The notes below the pieces were generated by a model. That model made no database searches and was not told the origin of the DNA. It saw nothing but the letters and a program-made list of their open reading frames with translations. A stretch of 64,000 nucleotides of DNA from Penium margaritaceum. Lineage: Eukaryota > Streptophyta > Zygnematophyceae > Desmidiales > Peniaceae. The stretch lies in contig SZWC01000086.1 in NCBI GenBank assembly GCA_023375785.1, forward strand, positions 184,908-248,907, in the 5' to 3' direction. Below are positions 35,567 to 47,726 of the stretch, piece after piece. How positions within the stretch are numbered: position 1 is the stretch's first letter; every line of letters begins with the position of its first letter. A program made the translations under genes and the position numbers.

Positions 35567-38500
35567 GGTTTCTGACCACTGTGTTTCTGACCACTGTGTT
35601 TATGACCACTGTGTTTCTGACCAGTGTGGTCCTGACCAATGTGTTTCTGACCACTGTGTATATGAAAACCGTGTTTCTGACCAGTGTGTTTCTGACCAGT
35701 GTGTTTATGACCAGTGTGTTTCTGACCATTGTGTTTGTGACTGCTGTTTCTGACCCCTGTGTTTCTGACCAGTGTTTTTCTGACCAGTGTGTTTCTGACC
35801 ACTGCGTTTCTCACTAGTGTGTTTCTGACCAGTGTGTTTCTGACCGCTTTATTTATGACCAACGTGTTTCTGAATAGTGTGTTTCTGACCACTGTGTTTT
35901 TGACCAGTGTGTTTCTGACCAATGTGTTTCCGACCACTGTGTTTCCGACCCGTTTGTTTCTGACCACTGTGTTCCTTACCACTGTGTTTCTGACCAGTGT
36001 GTTTCTGCCAACTGTATCTCTGACTACTCTGTTTCTGACCAGCATTTTTCTGACCAGTGCGTTTCTGACCACTGTGTTTCTGACCACTGTGTTTCTAACC
36101 ACTGTGTGTCCGACCACTGTGTTTCTGACCACAGTGTTTCTAACCAGTGTGTTTCAGACCACCATGTTTCTGACCACTGTGTTTTAGACCACTGTGTTTG
36201 TGACCAGTGTGTTTCTCTCCAGTGTGTTTCGGACCCCTGTGTTTTTTACCACTGTTTTTCTGACTACCGTGTTTCTGATTAGTGTGTTTCTGAGCAGTGT
36301 GTTTCTGGCCACCGTGTTTCTGACCACTGTGTTTCTGACCACCGTGTTTCTGACCACTGTCTTTCTGACCCGTGTGTTTCTGACCACTGCCTTTCTGACC
36401 AGTGTGTTTCCGACCAGTGTGTTTCTGACCAGTGTGTTTCTGACCAGTGTGTTTCTGACCACGGTGATTTCTACCAGCGTGTTTCCGACCAGTGTGTTTC
36501 TGACCAGAGTGTTTCTGACCAGTGTGTTTCTGGCCCCTGTGTTTCTGACCACTGTGTCTCTGACCACTGTGTTTATGACCACTGTGTTTCTGACCAGTGT
36601 GTGTTTGACCAGTGTGTTTCAGACCAGTGTGTTTCTGTTCACTGTGTTCCTGACCACTGTGTTTCTGACCTCAGTGTTTCTGAACAGTGTGTTTCTGACA
36701 ACTAGTTTCTGACCACTGTGCTTCTGACCAGTGTGTTTTTGACCACTGTGTTTCTGACCAGTGTGTTTCTGAACAATGTGTTTCTGACCAATGTATTTCT
36801 GACCACTGTGTTTCTGATCACTGTGTTTATGATCACTGTGTTTGTCACCAGTGTGTTTATGACCACTATGTTTCTGACCAGTGTGTTTCTGACCATTGTG
36901 TTTCCGACCAGTGTGTTTCTGACCAGTGTGTTTCTGACCAGTGTGTTTCTGACCACTGTGTTTCTGACCAGTGTCTTTCTGACCACGGTGTTCTGACCAG
37001 TGTTTTCCTTACCAGGGTGTTCTTAACCACCGTGTTTCCAACCAGTGTGTTTCTGACCACGGTGTTTCTGACCAGTGTGTTTCTGACCACTGTGTTTCTG
37101 ACCACTGTGTTTGTGACCACTGTTTTTCTGACCACTGTGTTTCTGACCGGTGTGTTTTCTGACCACAGTGTTTCTGACCAGTGTGTTTCTCGCCACTGTG
37201 TTTCTGACCAGTGTGTTTCTGACCACTGTGTTTTTGACCACTGTGTTTCAGACAAGTGTGTTTCTGACCACTGTGTATATGACCACGGTGTTTCTGTCCA
37301 GTGTGTTTCAGACCAGTGTGTTTCTGACCAGTGTGTTTCTGACCAGTGTGTTTCTGTCCACTGTGTTTCTGACCCCTATGTTTCTGACCAGTGTGTTTCT
37401 GACCAGTGTGTTTCTTACCACTGTGTGTCTGACCAGCGCGTGCCTGACCACTGTATTTCTGACCACTTTATTTCTGACCGGTTTGTTTTTGAACAGTGTG
37501 TTTCTGACCACTGTGTTTCTGACCAGTGTGTTTCTGACTACTCCATTTCTGACCACTGTGTTTCTGACCAGTGTGTTTCTGACCAGTGTGCTTCTGACCA
37601 CTGTGTTTCTGACCACTGTGTTTCTGACCACTGTGTATCTGACCACTTTGTTTCCGACAACTGTGTTTCTGACCAGTATGTTTCTGTCCACAGTGTTTCT
37701 GACCACTGTGTTTGTGACCACTGTGTTTCTGACCACTGTGTTTCTGACCAGTGTGTTTCTGACCACTGTGTTTCTGACCAGTGTGTTTCTGATCATTGTG
37801 TTTCTAACCACTGTGTTCTGACCAGTGTGTTTCTTACCAGTGTGTTTCTGACCACCGTGTTTACGACCAGTGTGTTTCTGACCCCTGTGTTTCTGACCAG
37901 TGTGTTTCTGACCACTTTGTTTCTGACCACTGTGTTTATGACCACTGTGTTTCTGATCACTGTGTTTCTGACCAGTGTGTTTCTGACCACTGTATTTCTG
38001 ACCAGTGTGTTTCTTGCCACTGTGTTTCTGACCAGTGTGTTTCTGACCACTATGTTTCTGACCACTGTGTTTCTGACAACTGTGTTTCTGACCACTGTGT
38101 ATATGACCACTGTGTTTCTGACCAGTGTGTTTCTGACCAGTGTGTTTCTGACCAGTGTGTTTATGACCACTGTGTTTCTGACGCCTGTGTTTCTGACCAG
38201 TGTGTTTCTGACCAGTGTGTTTCTGACCACTGTATTTCTGACCAGTGTGTTTCTGAATAGTGTGTTTCTGACCACTGTGTTTCTGACTAGTGTGTTTCTG
38301 ACCACTGTGTTTATTACCACTGTGTTTCTGGCCAGTGTGATTCTGACCACTGTGTTTCTGCCCAGTGTCTTTCTGACCACGGTGTTCTGACCAGTGTGTT
38401 TCTTACCAGGGTGTTTCTAACCGCCGCGTTTCCAACCAGTGTGTTTCTGACCACTGTGTTTCTGACCAGTGTGTTTGTGACCACTGTGTTTCTGACCACT

Positions 38501-38989
38501 GTGTTTATGACCACTGTGTTTCTGACCATTGTGTTTCTGACCGGTGTGTTTCTGACCACTGTGTTTCTGACCAGTGTGTTTCTCGCCACTGTGTTTCTGA
38601 CCAGTGTGTTTCTGACCACTGTGTTTCTGACCACTGTGTTTCTGACAAGTGTGTTTCTCACCACTGTGTATATGACCACGGTGTTTCTGACCAGTGTGTT
38701 TCTGTCCAGTGTGTTTCTGACCAGTGTGTTTCTGACCACTGTGTTTCTGACCCCTGTGTTTCTGACCAGTGTGTTTCTGACCGGTGTGTTTCTGACCACT
38801 GTATTTCTGACCAGTGTGTTTCTAAACAGTGTGTTTCTGACCACTGTGTTTCTGACCAGTGTGTTTCTGACCACCGTGTTTCTGACCACTGTGTATATGA
38901 CCACTGTGTTTCTGACGAGTGTAATTCTGAGCAGTGTGTTTCTGACAACTGTGTTTCTGACCACTGTGTTTCTGACCAGTGTGTTCCTG

Positions 38990-41900
38990 ACCTGTGAGTT
39001 TCTGGCCACTGTGTATATGACCACTGTGTTTCTGACCAGTGTGTTTCTGACCAGTGTGTTTCTGACCATTGTGCTTCAGACCAGTGTGTTTCGGACCACT
39101 GTGTTTCTGACTCCAGAGTTTCTGACCAGTGTGTTTCTGACCAGTGTGTTTCTGACCATTGTATTTCTGACCAGTGTGTTTATGACCACTGTGTTTCTGA
39201 CCACTGTGTTTCTAACCAGTGTCTTTCTGACCACTGTGTTTCTTACCACTGTGTTTCTGACCAGGGTGTTTCTGACCACTGTATTTCTGACCACTGTGTT
39301 TCTGACCAGTGTGTTGTTGACCACTGTGTTTCTGACCACTGTGTTTCTGACTACTGTGTTTCTGAACACTGTGTTTCTGACCACTATGTTTCTGACCAGT
39401 GTGTTTCTGACCAGTGTGTTTCTAACCACTGTGTTTCTGACCCCTGTGTTTCTGACCAGTGTGTTTCTGATTAGTGTGTTTCTGACCACTGTATTTCTGA
39501 CCAGTGTGTTTCTAAACAGTGTGTTTCTGACCACTGTGTTTCTGACCAGTGTGTTCCTGACCAGTGTGTTTCTGGCCACTGTGTTTATGACCACTGTGTT
39601 TCTGACCAGTGTGTTTCTGACCTGTGAGTTTCTGACCACTGTGTTTCTGACCACTGTGTTTCTAACCAGTGTCTTTCTGACCACTGTGTTTCTTACCACT
39701 GTGTTTCTGACCAGGGTGTTTCTGACCACTGTATTTCTGACCACTGTGTTTCTGACCAGTGTGTTGTTGACCACTGTGTTTCTGACCACTGTGTTTCTGA
39801 CCAGTGTGTTTCTCGCCATTGTGTTTCTGACCAGTGTGTTTCTGACCAGTGTGTTTCTGACCACTGTGTTTCTGACTCCAGAGTTTCTGACCAGTGTGTT
39901 TCTGACCAGTGTGTTTCTGACCATTGTATTTCTGACCAGTGTGTTTATGACCACTGTGTTTCTGACCACTGTGTTTCTAACCAGTTTCTTTCTGACCGCT
40001 GTGTTTCTTACCACTGTGTTACTGACCAGGGTGTTTCTGACCACTGTATTTCTGACCACTGTGTTTCTGACCAGTGTGTTTTTGACCACTGTGTTTCTGA
40101 CCACTGTGTTTCTGACAAGTGTGTTTCTGACCACTGTGTATATGACCACGGTGTTTCTGACCATTGTGTTTCTGACCAGTGTGTTTCTGACCAGTGTGTT
40201 TCTGACCAGTGTGTTTCTGACCACTGTGTTTCTGACCCCTGTGTTTCTGACCAGTGTGTTTCTGATTAGTGTGTTTCTGACCACTGTATTTCTGACCAGT
40301 GTGTTTCTGAACAGTGTGTTTCTGACCACTGTGTTTCTGACCAGTGTGTTTCTGACCACCGTGTTTATAACCACTGTGTTTCTGACCAGTTTGTTTCTGA
40401 CCACTGTGTTTCTTACCCCTGTGTGTCTGACCAGTGTGTGTCTGACCACTGTATTTCTGACCAATGTGTTTCTGACCAGGGTGTTTCTGACCAATGCGTT
40501 TCTGACCACTGTGTTTCTGATCACTGTGTTTCTGACCACCGTGTTTCTGACCACTGTGTTTCTGACCACTGTGTTCTGACCAGTGTGTTTCTGACCAGTG
40601 TGTTTCTGACCACTGTATTTCTGACCAGTGTGTTTCTAAACAGTCTGTTTCTGACCACTGTGTTTTTGACCAGTGTGGTTTTGACCACCGTGTTTCTGAC
40701 CACTGTGTATATGACCATTGTGTTTCTGACCAGTGTTATTCTGAGCAGTGTGTTTCTGACCACTGTGTTTCTGACCACTGTGTTTCTGACCAGTGTCTTC
40801 CTGACCTGTGAGTTTCTGGCCACTGTGTATATGACCACTGTGTTCTGACCAGTGTTTTTCTCACCAGTGTGTTTCAGACCAGTGTGTTTCGGACCACTGT
40901 GTTTCTGACTCCAGAGTTTCTGACCAGTGTGTTTCTGACCAGTGTGTTTCTGACCATTGTATTTCTGACCAGTGTGTTTATGACCACTGTGTTTCTGACC
41001 ACTGTGTTTCTAACCAGTTTGTTTCTGACCACTGTGTTTCTTACCACTGTGTTACTGACCAGGGTGTTTCTGACCACTGTATTTCTGACCACCGTGTTTC
41101 TGACCAGTGTGTTTATGACCACTGTGTTTCTGACCAATGTGTTTCTGACAAGTGTGTTTCTGACCACTGTGTGTATGACCACGGTGTTTCTGACCAGTGT
41201 GTTTCTGACCAGTGTGTTTCTGACCAGTGTGTTTCTGACCAGTGTGTTTCTGACCACTGTGTTTCTGACCCCTGTGTTTCTGACCAGTGTGTTTCTGATT
41301 AGTGTGTTTCTGACCACTGTATTTNNNNNNNNNNNNNNNNNNNNNNNNNNNNNNNNNNNNNNNNNNNNNNNNNNNNNNNNNNNNNNNNNNNNNNNNNNNN
41401 NNNNNNNNNNNNNNNNNNNNNNNNNNNNNNNNNNNNNNNNNNNNNNNNNNNNNNNNNNNNNNNNNNNNNNNNNNNNNNNNNNNNNNNNNNTGTGTTTCTG
41501 ACCAGTGTGTTTCTGACCACTGTGTTTCTGACCCCTGTGTTTCTGACCAGTGTGTTTCTGATTAGTGTGTTTCTGACCACTGTATTTGTGACCAGTGTGT
41601 TTCTCAACAGTGTGTTTCTGACCACTGTGTTTCTGACCAGTGTGTTTCTGACCACCGTGTTTATGACCACTGTGTTTCCGACCAGTTTGTTTCTGACCAC
41701 TGTGTTTCTTCCCACTGTGTGTCTGACCAGTGTGTGTCTGACCACTGCATTTCTGACCAATGTGTTTCTGACCAGGGTGTTTCTGACCAATGCGTTTCTG
41801 ACCACTGTGTTTCTGATCACTGTGCTTCTGACCACCGTGTTTCTGACCACTGTGTTCTGACCACTGTGTTCTGACCAGTGTGTTTCTGACCACTGTGTTT

Positions 41901-42700
41901 CAAACCAGTGTGTTTGTGACCACTGTGTTTCTGACCAGTGTGTTCCTCACCACGTTGTCCCTGACCACTGTGTTTCTCACCACTGTGTTTCTGACCAGTT
42001 TTTATCTGACTAGTGTGTTCCTGACCACTTTGTTTCTGAGCACAGTGTTTCTGACCAGTGTGTTTCTGACCACTGTGTTTCTGACCACTGTGTTTCTGAC
42101 CATTGTTTTTCTGACCACCGTGTTTCGGACCAATGTGTTTCTGACCAGTGTATTTCTGACCATTGTGTTTCAGACCACCGTTTTTCTGACCACCATGCTT
42201 CTGACCACTGTGTTTCTGACTAATGTGTTTCTGACCAGTGTGTTTCGGACCACTGTGTTTTTTACCACTGTGTTTCTGACCAGTGTGTTTCTGACCAGTG
42301 TGTTTCTGGCGACTGTGTTTCTGACCACTGTGTTTCTGATCACTGTGTTTCTGACCACTGTGTTTCTAACCACTGTGTTTCTGACCACTACGTTTCTGGC
42401 CACTGTGTTTCTGACCAGTGTGGTCCTGACCACTGTGTTTCTGACCACAGTGTATATGACCATTGTCTTTCTGACCAGTGTAATTCTGAGCAGTGTGTTT
42501 CTGACCACTGTGTTTCGGACCACTGTGTTTCTGACCAGTGTGTTCCTGACCTGTGAGTTTCTGGCCACTGTGTATATGACCACTGTGTTTCTGACCAGTG
42601 TGTTTCTGACCAGGGTGTTTCTGATTAGTGTGTTTCAGACCAGTGTGTACCGGACCACTGTGTTTCTGACTCCAGAGTTTCTGACCAGTGTATTTGTGAC
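38990..42700. repeat. Segmental duplications inside the 15-bp array
   Basis: The rare variant TGACTCCAGAG occurs at 39108, 39873, 40906 and 42667, each time inside a similar string of several hundred bases (GACCTGTGAGTTTCTGG, CAGGGTGTTTCTG and GTTGTTGACC markers nearby). Spacings are 765, 1033 and 1761. Kilobase-scale blocks of the array have therefore been copied within it. Confidence 0.75.
41325..41490. other. Assembly gap (166 N)
   Basis: A run of N in the most strongly duplicated part of the 15-bp array, where flanking strings repeat and reads are hard to place. Confidence 0.99.
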
Positions 42701-45700
42701 CAGTGTGTTTCTGACCATTGTATTTCTGTCCAGTGTGTTTATGACCACTGTGTTTCTGACCACTGTGTTTCTAACCAGTTCGTTTCTGACCACTGTGTTT
42801 CTTACCACTGTGTTACTGACCAGGGTGTTTCTGACCACTGTATTTCTGACCACTGTGTTTCTGACCAGCGTGTTTCTGACCAGTATGTTTTCTTTCCACT
42901 GTGTTTCTGACCACTCTGTTTCTGACCACTGTGTTTCTGACAACTGTGTTTCTGACCACTGTGTCACTGACCAGTGTGTTTCTGACCAGTGTGTTTCTGA
43001 CCACTGTGTTTCTGACCAGTGTGTCTATGACCAGTGTGTTTCTGACCAGTGTGTTTCTGACCAGTGTGTTACTGACCAGTGTGTTTCTGACCACTATGTC
43101 TTTGACCACTGTGTTTCCGTCCACTATGTTTCTGACCAGTTTGTTTCTGACCAGTGTGTTTCTGACCATTGTGTTTCTGACCGCCGTGTTTCTGACCACA
43201 ATGTGCCTGACCACTGTGTTTCTGACCAATGTGCTTCTGACCACTGTGTTTGTGACCAATGTGTTTCTGATCGCTGTGTTTCTGACCACTGTGTTCTTGA
43301 CCACTGTGTTTCTGTCCACTGTGTTTCTGACCACTGTGTTTCTGACCACTATGTTTCTAACCACAGTGTTTCTGAGCAGTGTGTTTCTGACCACTGTGTT
43401 CATGACCACTGTGTTTCTCACCATTGTGTTTATGACCACTGTGTTTGTGACCACTGTGTTTCTGACCAGTGTGTTTATGACCACTGTGTTTCTAACCAGT
43501 GTGTTTCTGGCCACTGTGTTTCTGACCAGTGTGTTTTTGACCACTGTGTTTTTGACAACTGTGTTTCTGACCAGTGTGTTCCTGACCAGTGTGGTTCTGA
43601 CCACTGTGTATACGACCAGTGTTTTTCTGACCAGTGTGTTTCTGACCAGTGTGTTTCTGACCAGTGTGTTTCAGACCATTGTCTTTCTGACCACTGTGTT
43701 TCTGACCCGTGTGTTTCTGACCGGTGTATTTCTGACCAGTTTGCTTCTGACCACTTTATTTCTGACCGGTGTGTTTCTGAACAGTGTGTTTCTGACCACT
43801 GTTATTCTGACCAGTGTGTTTCTGACCACTGTGTTTCTGACCACTGTGTTTCTGACCCATTTTTTCTTACCACTGTGTTTCTTGCCACTGTGTTTCTGAC
43901 CAGTGTGTTTCTGACCACTGTATTTCTGACCAATGTGTTTCTAACCAGCGTGTTTTTGACCAGTGCGTTTCTGACCACTGTGTTTCTTACCACTGTGTTT
44001 CTGACCACTGTGTTTCTGACCACCGTGTTTTTGACCAGTGTGTTCCTGAACAGTGTGTTTCTTGCCACCGTGTATATGACCACTGTGTTTCTGACCACTG
44101 TGTTTCTGACCACTGTGTTTCTGACCAGTGTGTTTCAGACCAGTGTGTTTCAGACCAGTGTGTTTCTGACCCCTGTGTTTCTGACCAGTGTGTTTCTGAC
44201 TAGTGTGATCCTGACCACTATTTTTCTGATCAGTGTGTTTGTGACCAGTGTGTTTCTGACCACTGTGTTTATGACCAGTTTGTTTCTGACCACTGTGTTT
44301 CCTACCACTGTGTTACTGACCAGGGTGTTTCTGACCACTGTATTTCTGACTACTGTGTTTCTGACCAGCGTGTTTCTGACCAGCTCTTTCTGACCACTGT
44401 GTTTCTGACCAATGTGTTTCTGACCACTGTGTTTCTAACCAGTGTGTTTCTGAGCACTGTCTTTCTGACCACTGTGTTTCTGACCAGTGTGTTTATGACC
44501 ACCGTGTTTCTGACCAGTGTGTTTCTGACCAGTTTGTTTCTCACTAGTGTGTTTCTCACCACTGTGTTTCTGACCACCGTGTTTCTGACCACTGTGTTTA
44601 TGACTCATGTGTTTCTGACCACTCTGTTTCTAACCATTGTGTTTCTGACCAGTGCGTTTCTGACCACTTTGTTTTTGACCAGTGTGTTTCTGACCAGTGT
44701 GTTTCTGACCACTGTGTTTCTGACCACTGTGTTTCTGACCATTGCTTTTCCGACCACTGTGTTTCTGACCAGAGTGTTTGTGACCAGTGTATTTCTGACC
44801 ACTGAGCTTCTGACCACCGTGTTTCTGATCACTGTGTTTCTGACCACCGTGTTTATGACCACTATGTTTCTGAACAGTGTGTTTCGGACCACTGTGTTTG
44901 TTACCACTGTGGTTCTGACCAGTGTGTTCCTGACCAGTGTGTTTCTGACCACTGTGTATATGACCACTGTGTTTCTGACCAGTGTGTTTCTGACCAGTGT
45001 GTTGCTGACCAGTGTGTTTCAGACAAGTGTGTTTCTGACCACTGTGTTTCTGACCCCTGTGTTTCCGACCACTGTTATTCTGACCAGTGTGTTTCGGACC
45101 ACGGTGTTTCTGACCACTGTGTTTCTGACCAGTTTGTTTCTGACCAATGTGTTTCTTACCACTGTGTTTCTGACCAGTGTGTTTATGACCACTGTATTTC
45201 TGACCACTGTGTTTCTGACCAGCGTGTTTCTGACCAGTGTGTTTTTGACCACTGTGTTTCTGACCACTGTGTTTCCGACCACCGTGTACCCGACCACTGT
45301 GTTTCTGACTAGTGTGATTCTGACCACTGTGTTTCTGACCACTGTGTTTCTCGCCAGTGTGCTTATGACCACCGTGTTTCTGACCAGTGTGTTTCTGACA
45401 AGTGTGTTCTTGACCTGTGTGTTTCTGACAACAGTGTTCCTGACCACTCTGTTTCCGACCACTGTGTTTCTGACCAGTTTTTTTCTGGCCAGTGTGTTTC
45501 CGACCACTGTGTTTCTGACCACCGTATTTCCGACCACTGTGTTTCTGACGACTGTGTTTCTGACCACTGTGTTTCTGACCACTGTGTCTCTGACCACTTT
45601 GTTTATGACCACTGTGCTCCAGACCACTGTGTTTCTGACCACTGTGTTTCTGACCACTGTGTTTCAGACTGCTGTGTTTCTAGCCACTGTGTTTCTGACC

Positions 45701-47486
45701 AGTGCGTTTCTGACCAATGTGTTTCTGACCAATGTGTTTCTGACCATTGTGTTTCTGACCACTGTGTTTCTGACCACTTTGTTTCTGACCATTGTTTTTG
45801 TGACCACTATGTCTCTCACCAGTGTGTTTCTGACCAGTGTATTTATGACCACTGTGCTTCTGACCACCGTGTTTCTGACCACTGTGTTTCTGACCACTGT
45901 GTTTCAGACCACCGTGTTTCTGACCAGTGTGTTTCGGACCACTGTGTTTGTTACCACTGTGTTTCTGACCAGTGTGTTTCTGACCAGAGTGCTCCTGTCC
46001 TCTGTGTGTCTGACCACTGTGTTTCAGAGCACTGTGTTTCTGACCACTGTGGTTCTGACAAGTCTGTTCATGACCAGTGTGTTTCTGACCGCTGTGTATA
46101 TGACCTCTGTGTTTCTGACCAGTGTGTTTCTGACCATTGTGTTTTTGACCAGTGTGCTTCTGACAAGTGTGTTTCTGACCACCGTGTTTCTAACCCATGT
46201 GTTTCTGACCAGTGTCTTTCTGACCAGCGTGTTTCTGACCACTGTATTTCTGACCAGTGTGTTTCTGACCAGTGTGTTTCTGACCACTGTTATTCTGACC
46301 AGTGTGTTTCTGACCACTGTGTGTCTTACCACTGTGTTTCTGACCAGTTTGTTTCTGACCACTGTGTTCCTTACCACTGTGTTTCTCACCAGTGTGTTTC
46401 TGACCACTGTATTTCTGACCACTGTGTTTCTGACCAGCGTGTTTCTGACCAGTGTGTTGCTGACCACTGTGTTTCTGACCACAGTGTTTCTGACAACTGT
46501 GTTTCTGACCACTGTGTTTCTGACCAGTGTGTTTCTGACCACTGTGTTTCTGACCACTGTGTTTCTGACCAGTGTGTTTATGACCACTGTGTTTCTGACC
46601 AGTGTGTTTCTGACCACTGTGTTTCTGACCAGTGTGTTTCTGACCACTGTGTTTCTGACCACTGTGTTTCTGACCAGTGTGTTTATGACCACTGTGTTTC
46701 TGACCAGTGTGTTTCTGACCACTCTGTCTCTGACCAGTTTGTTTCTGACCACTGTCTTTGACCACTGTGTTTCCGACCACTGTGTTTCTGACCAGTTTGT
46801 TTCTGACCAGTGTGTTTCTGACCACTGTGTTTCTGACCATTGTTTTTCTGACCAGTGTGTTTCTGACCAATGTGTTTCTGACCAATGTATTTCTGACCAC
46901 TGTGCTTCTGACCACCGTGTTTCTGACCACTGTGTTTCTGACCACTGTGTTTCTGACCACTGTGTTTTTGACCAGTGTGTTTCGGACCATTGTGTTTTTT
47001 ACCACTGTGTTTCTGACCAGTGTGTTTCGGACCAGTGTGTCTCTGACCTGTGTGTTTCTTTCCACTCTGTTTCTGACCACTCTGTTTATGAGCACTGTGT
47101 TTCTGACCACTGTGTTTCTGACCAGTGTGTTCCTCACCAGTGTGTTTCTGACCATTGTGTATATGATTACTGTGTTTCTGACCAGTGTGTTTCTGACCAG
47201 TGTGTTTCTGAACTGTGTGTTTCAGACAAGTGTGTTTCTGACCACTGTGTTTCTAACCCGTGTTTCTGACCAGTGTGTTTCTGACCAGTGTGTTTCTGAC
47301 CAATGTATTTCTGACCGCTGTGTTTCTGAAAAGTGTGTTTCTGAAAAGTGTGTTTCTGACCAGTTTGTTTCTGACCACTGTGTTTCTCACCACTGTGTTT
47401 CTGACCAGTGTGTTTCTGACCACTGTATTTCTGACCACTGTGTTTCTGACCAGCGTGTTTCTGACCAGTGTGTTTCTGACCACTGT

Positions 47487-47726
47487 GTCTCTGACCACTG
47501 TGTTTCTGACCACTGTGTTTCTGACCACTGTGTTTCTGACCACAGTGTTTCTGACCAGTGTCTTTCTGACCACCGTGTGTCTGACCAGTGTGTTTCTGAC
47601 CACTGTGTCTCTGACCACTGTGTTTCTGACCACTGTGTTTCTGACCACTGTGTTTCTGACCACAGTGTTTCTGACCAGTGTCTTTCTGACCACCGTGTGT
47701 CTGACCAGTGTGTTTATGACCACTGT
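47487..47726. repeat. Tandem duplication of 120 bp
   Basis: Two adjacent eight-unit strings (GTGTCTCTG, CACAGTG, GTCTTTCTG and CACCGTGTGTCTG variants in order) are identical as far as I can see. Confidence 0.8.

Noticed and set aside
44399-47269. A 956-residue Val-Phe-Leu-Thr repeat reading, looking like a membrane or fibre protein
   Set aside because: It is the 15-bp satellite in one of five open frames. Other frames over the same DNA are equally long, and the frame is broken by 14-nt units.
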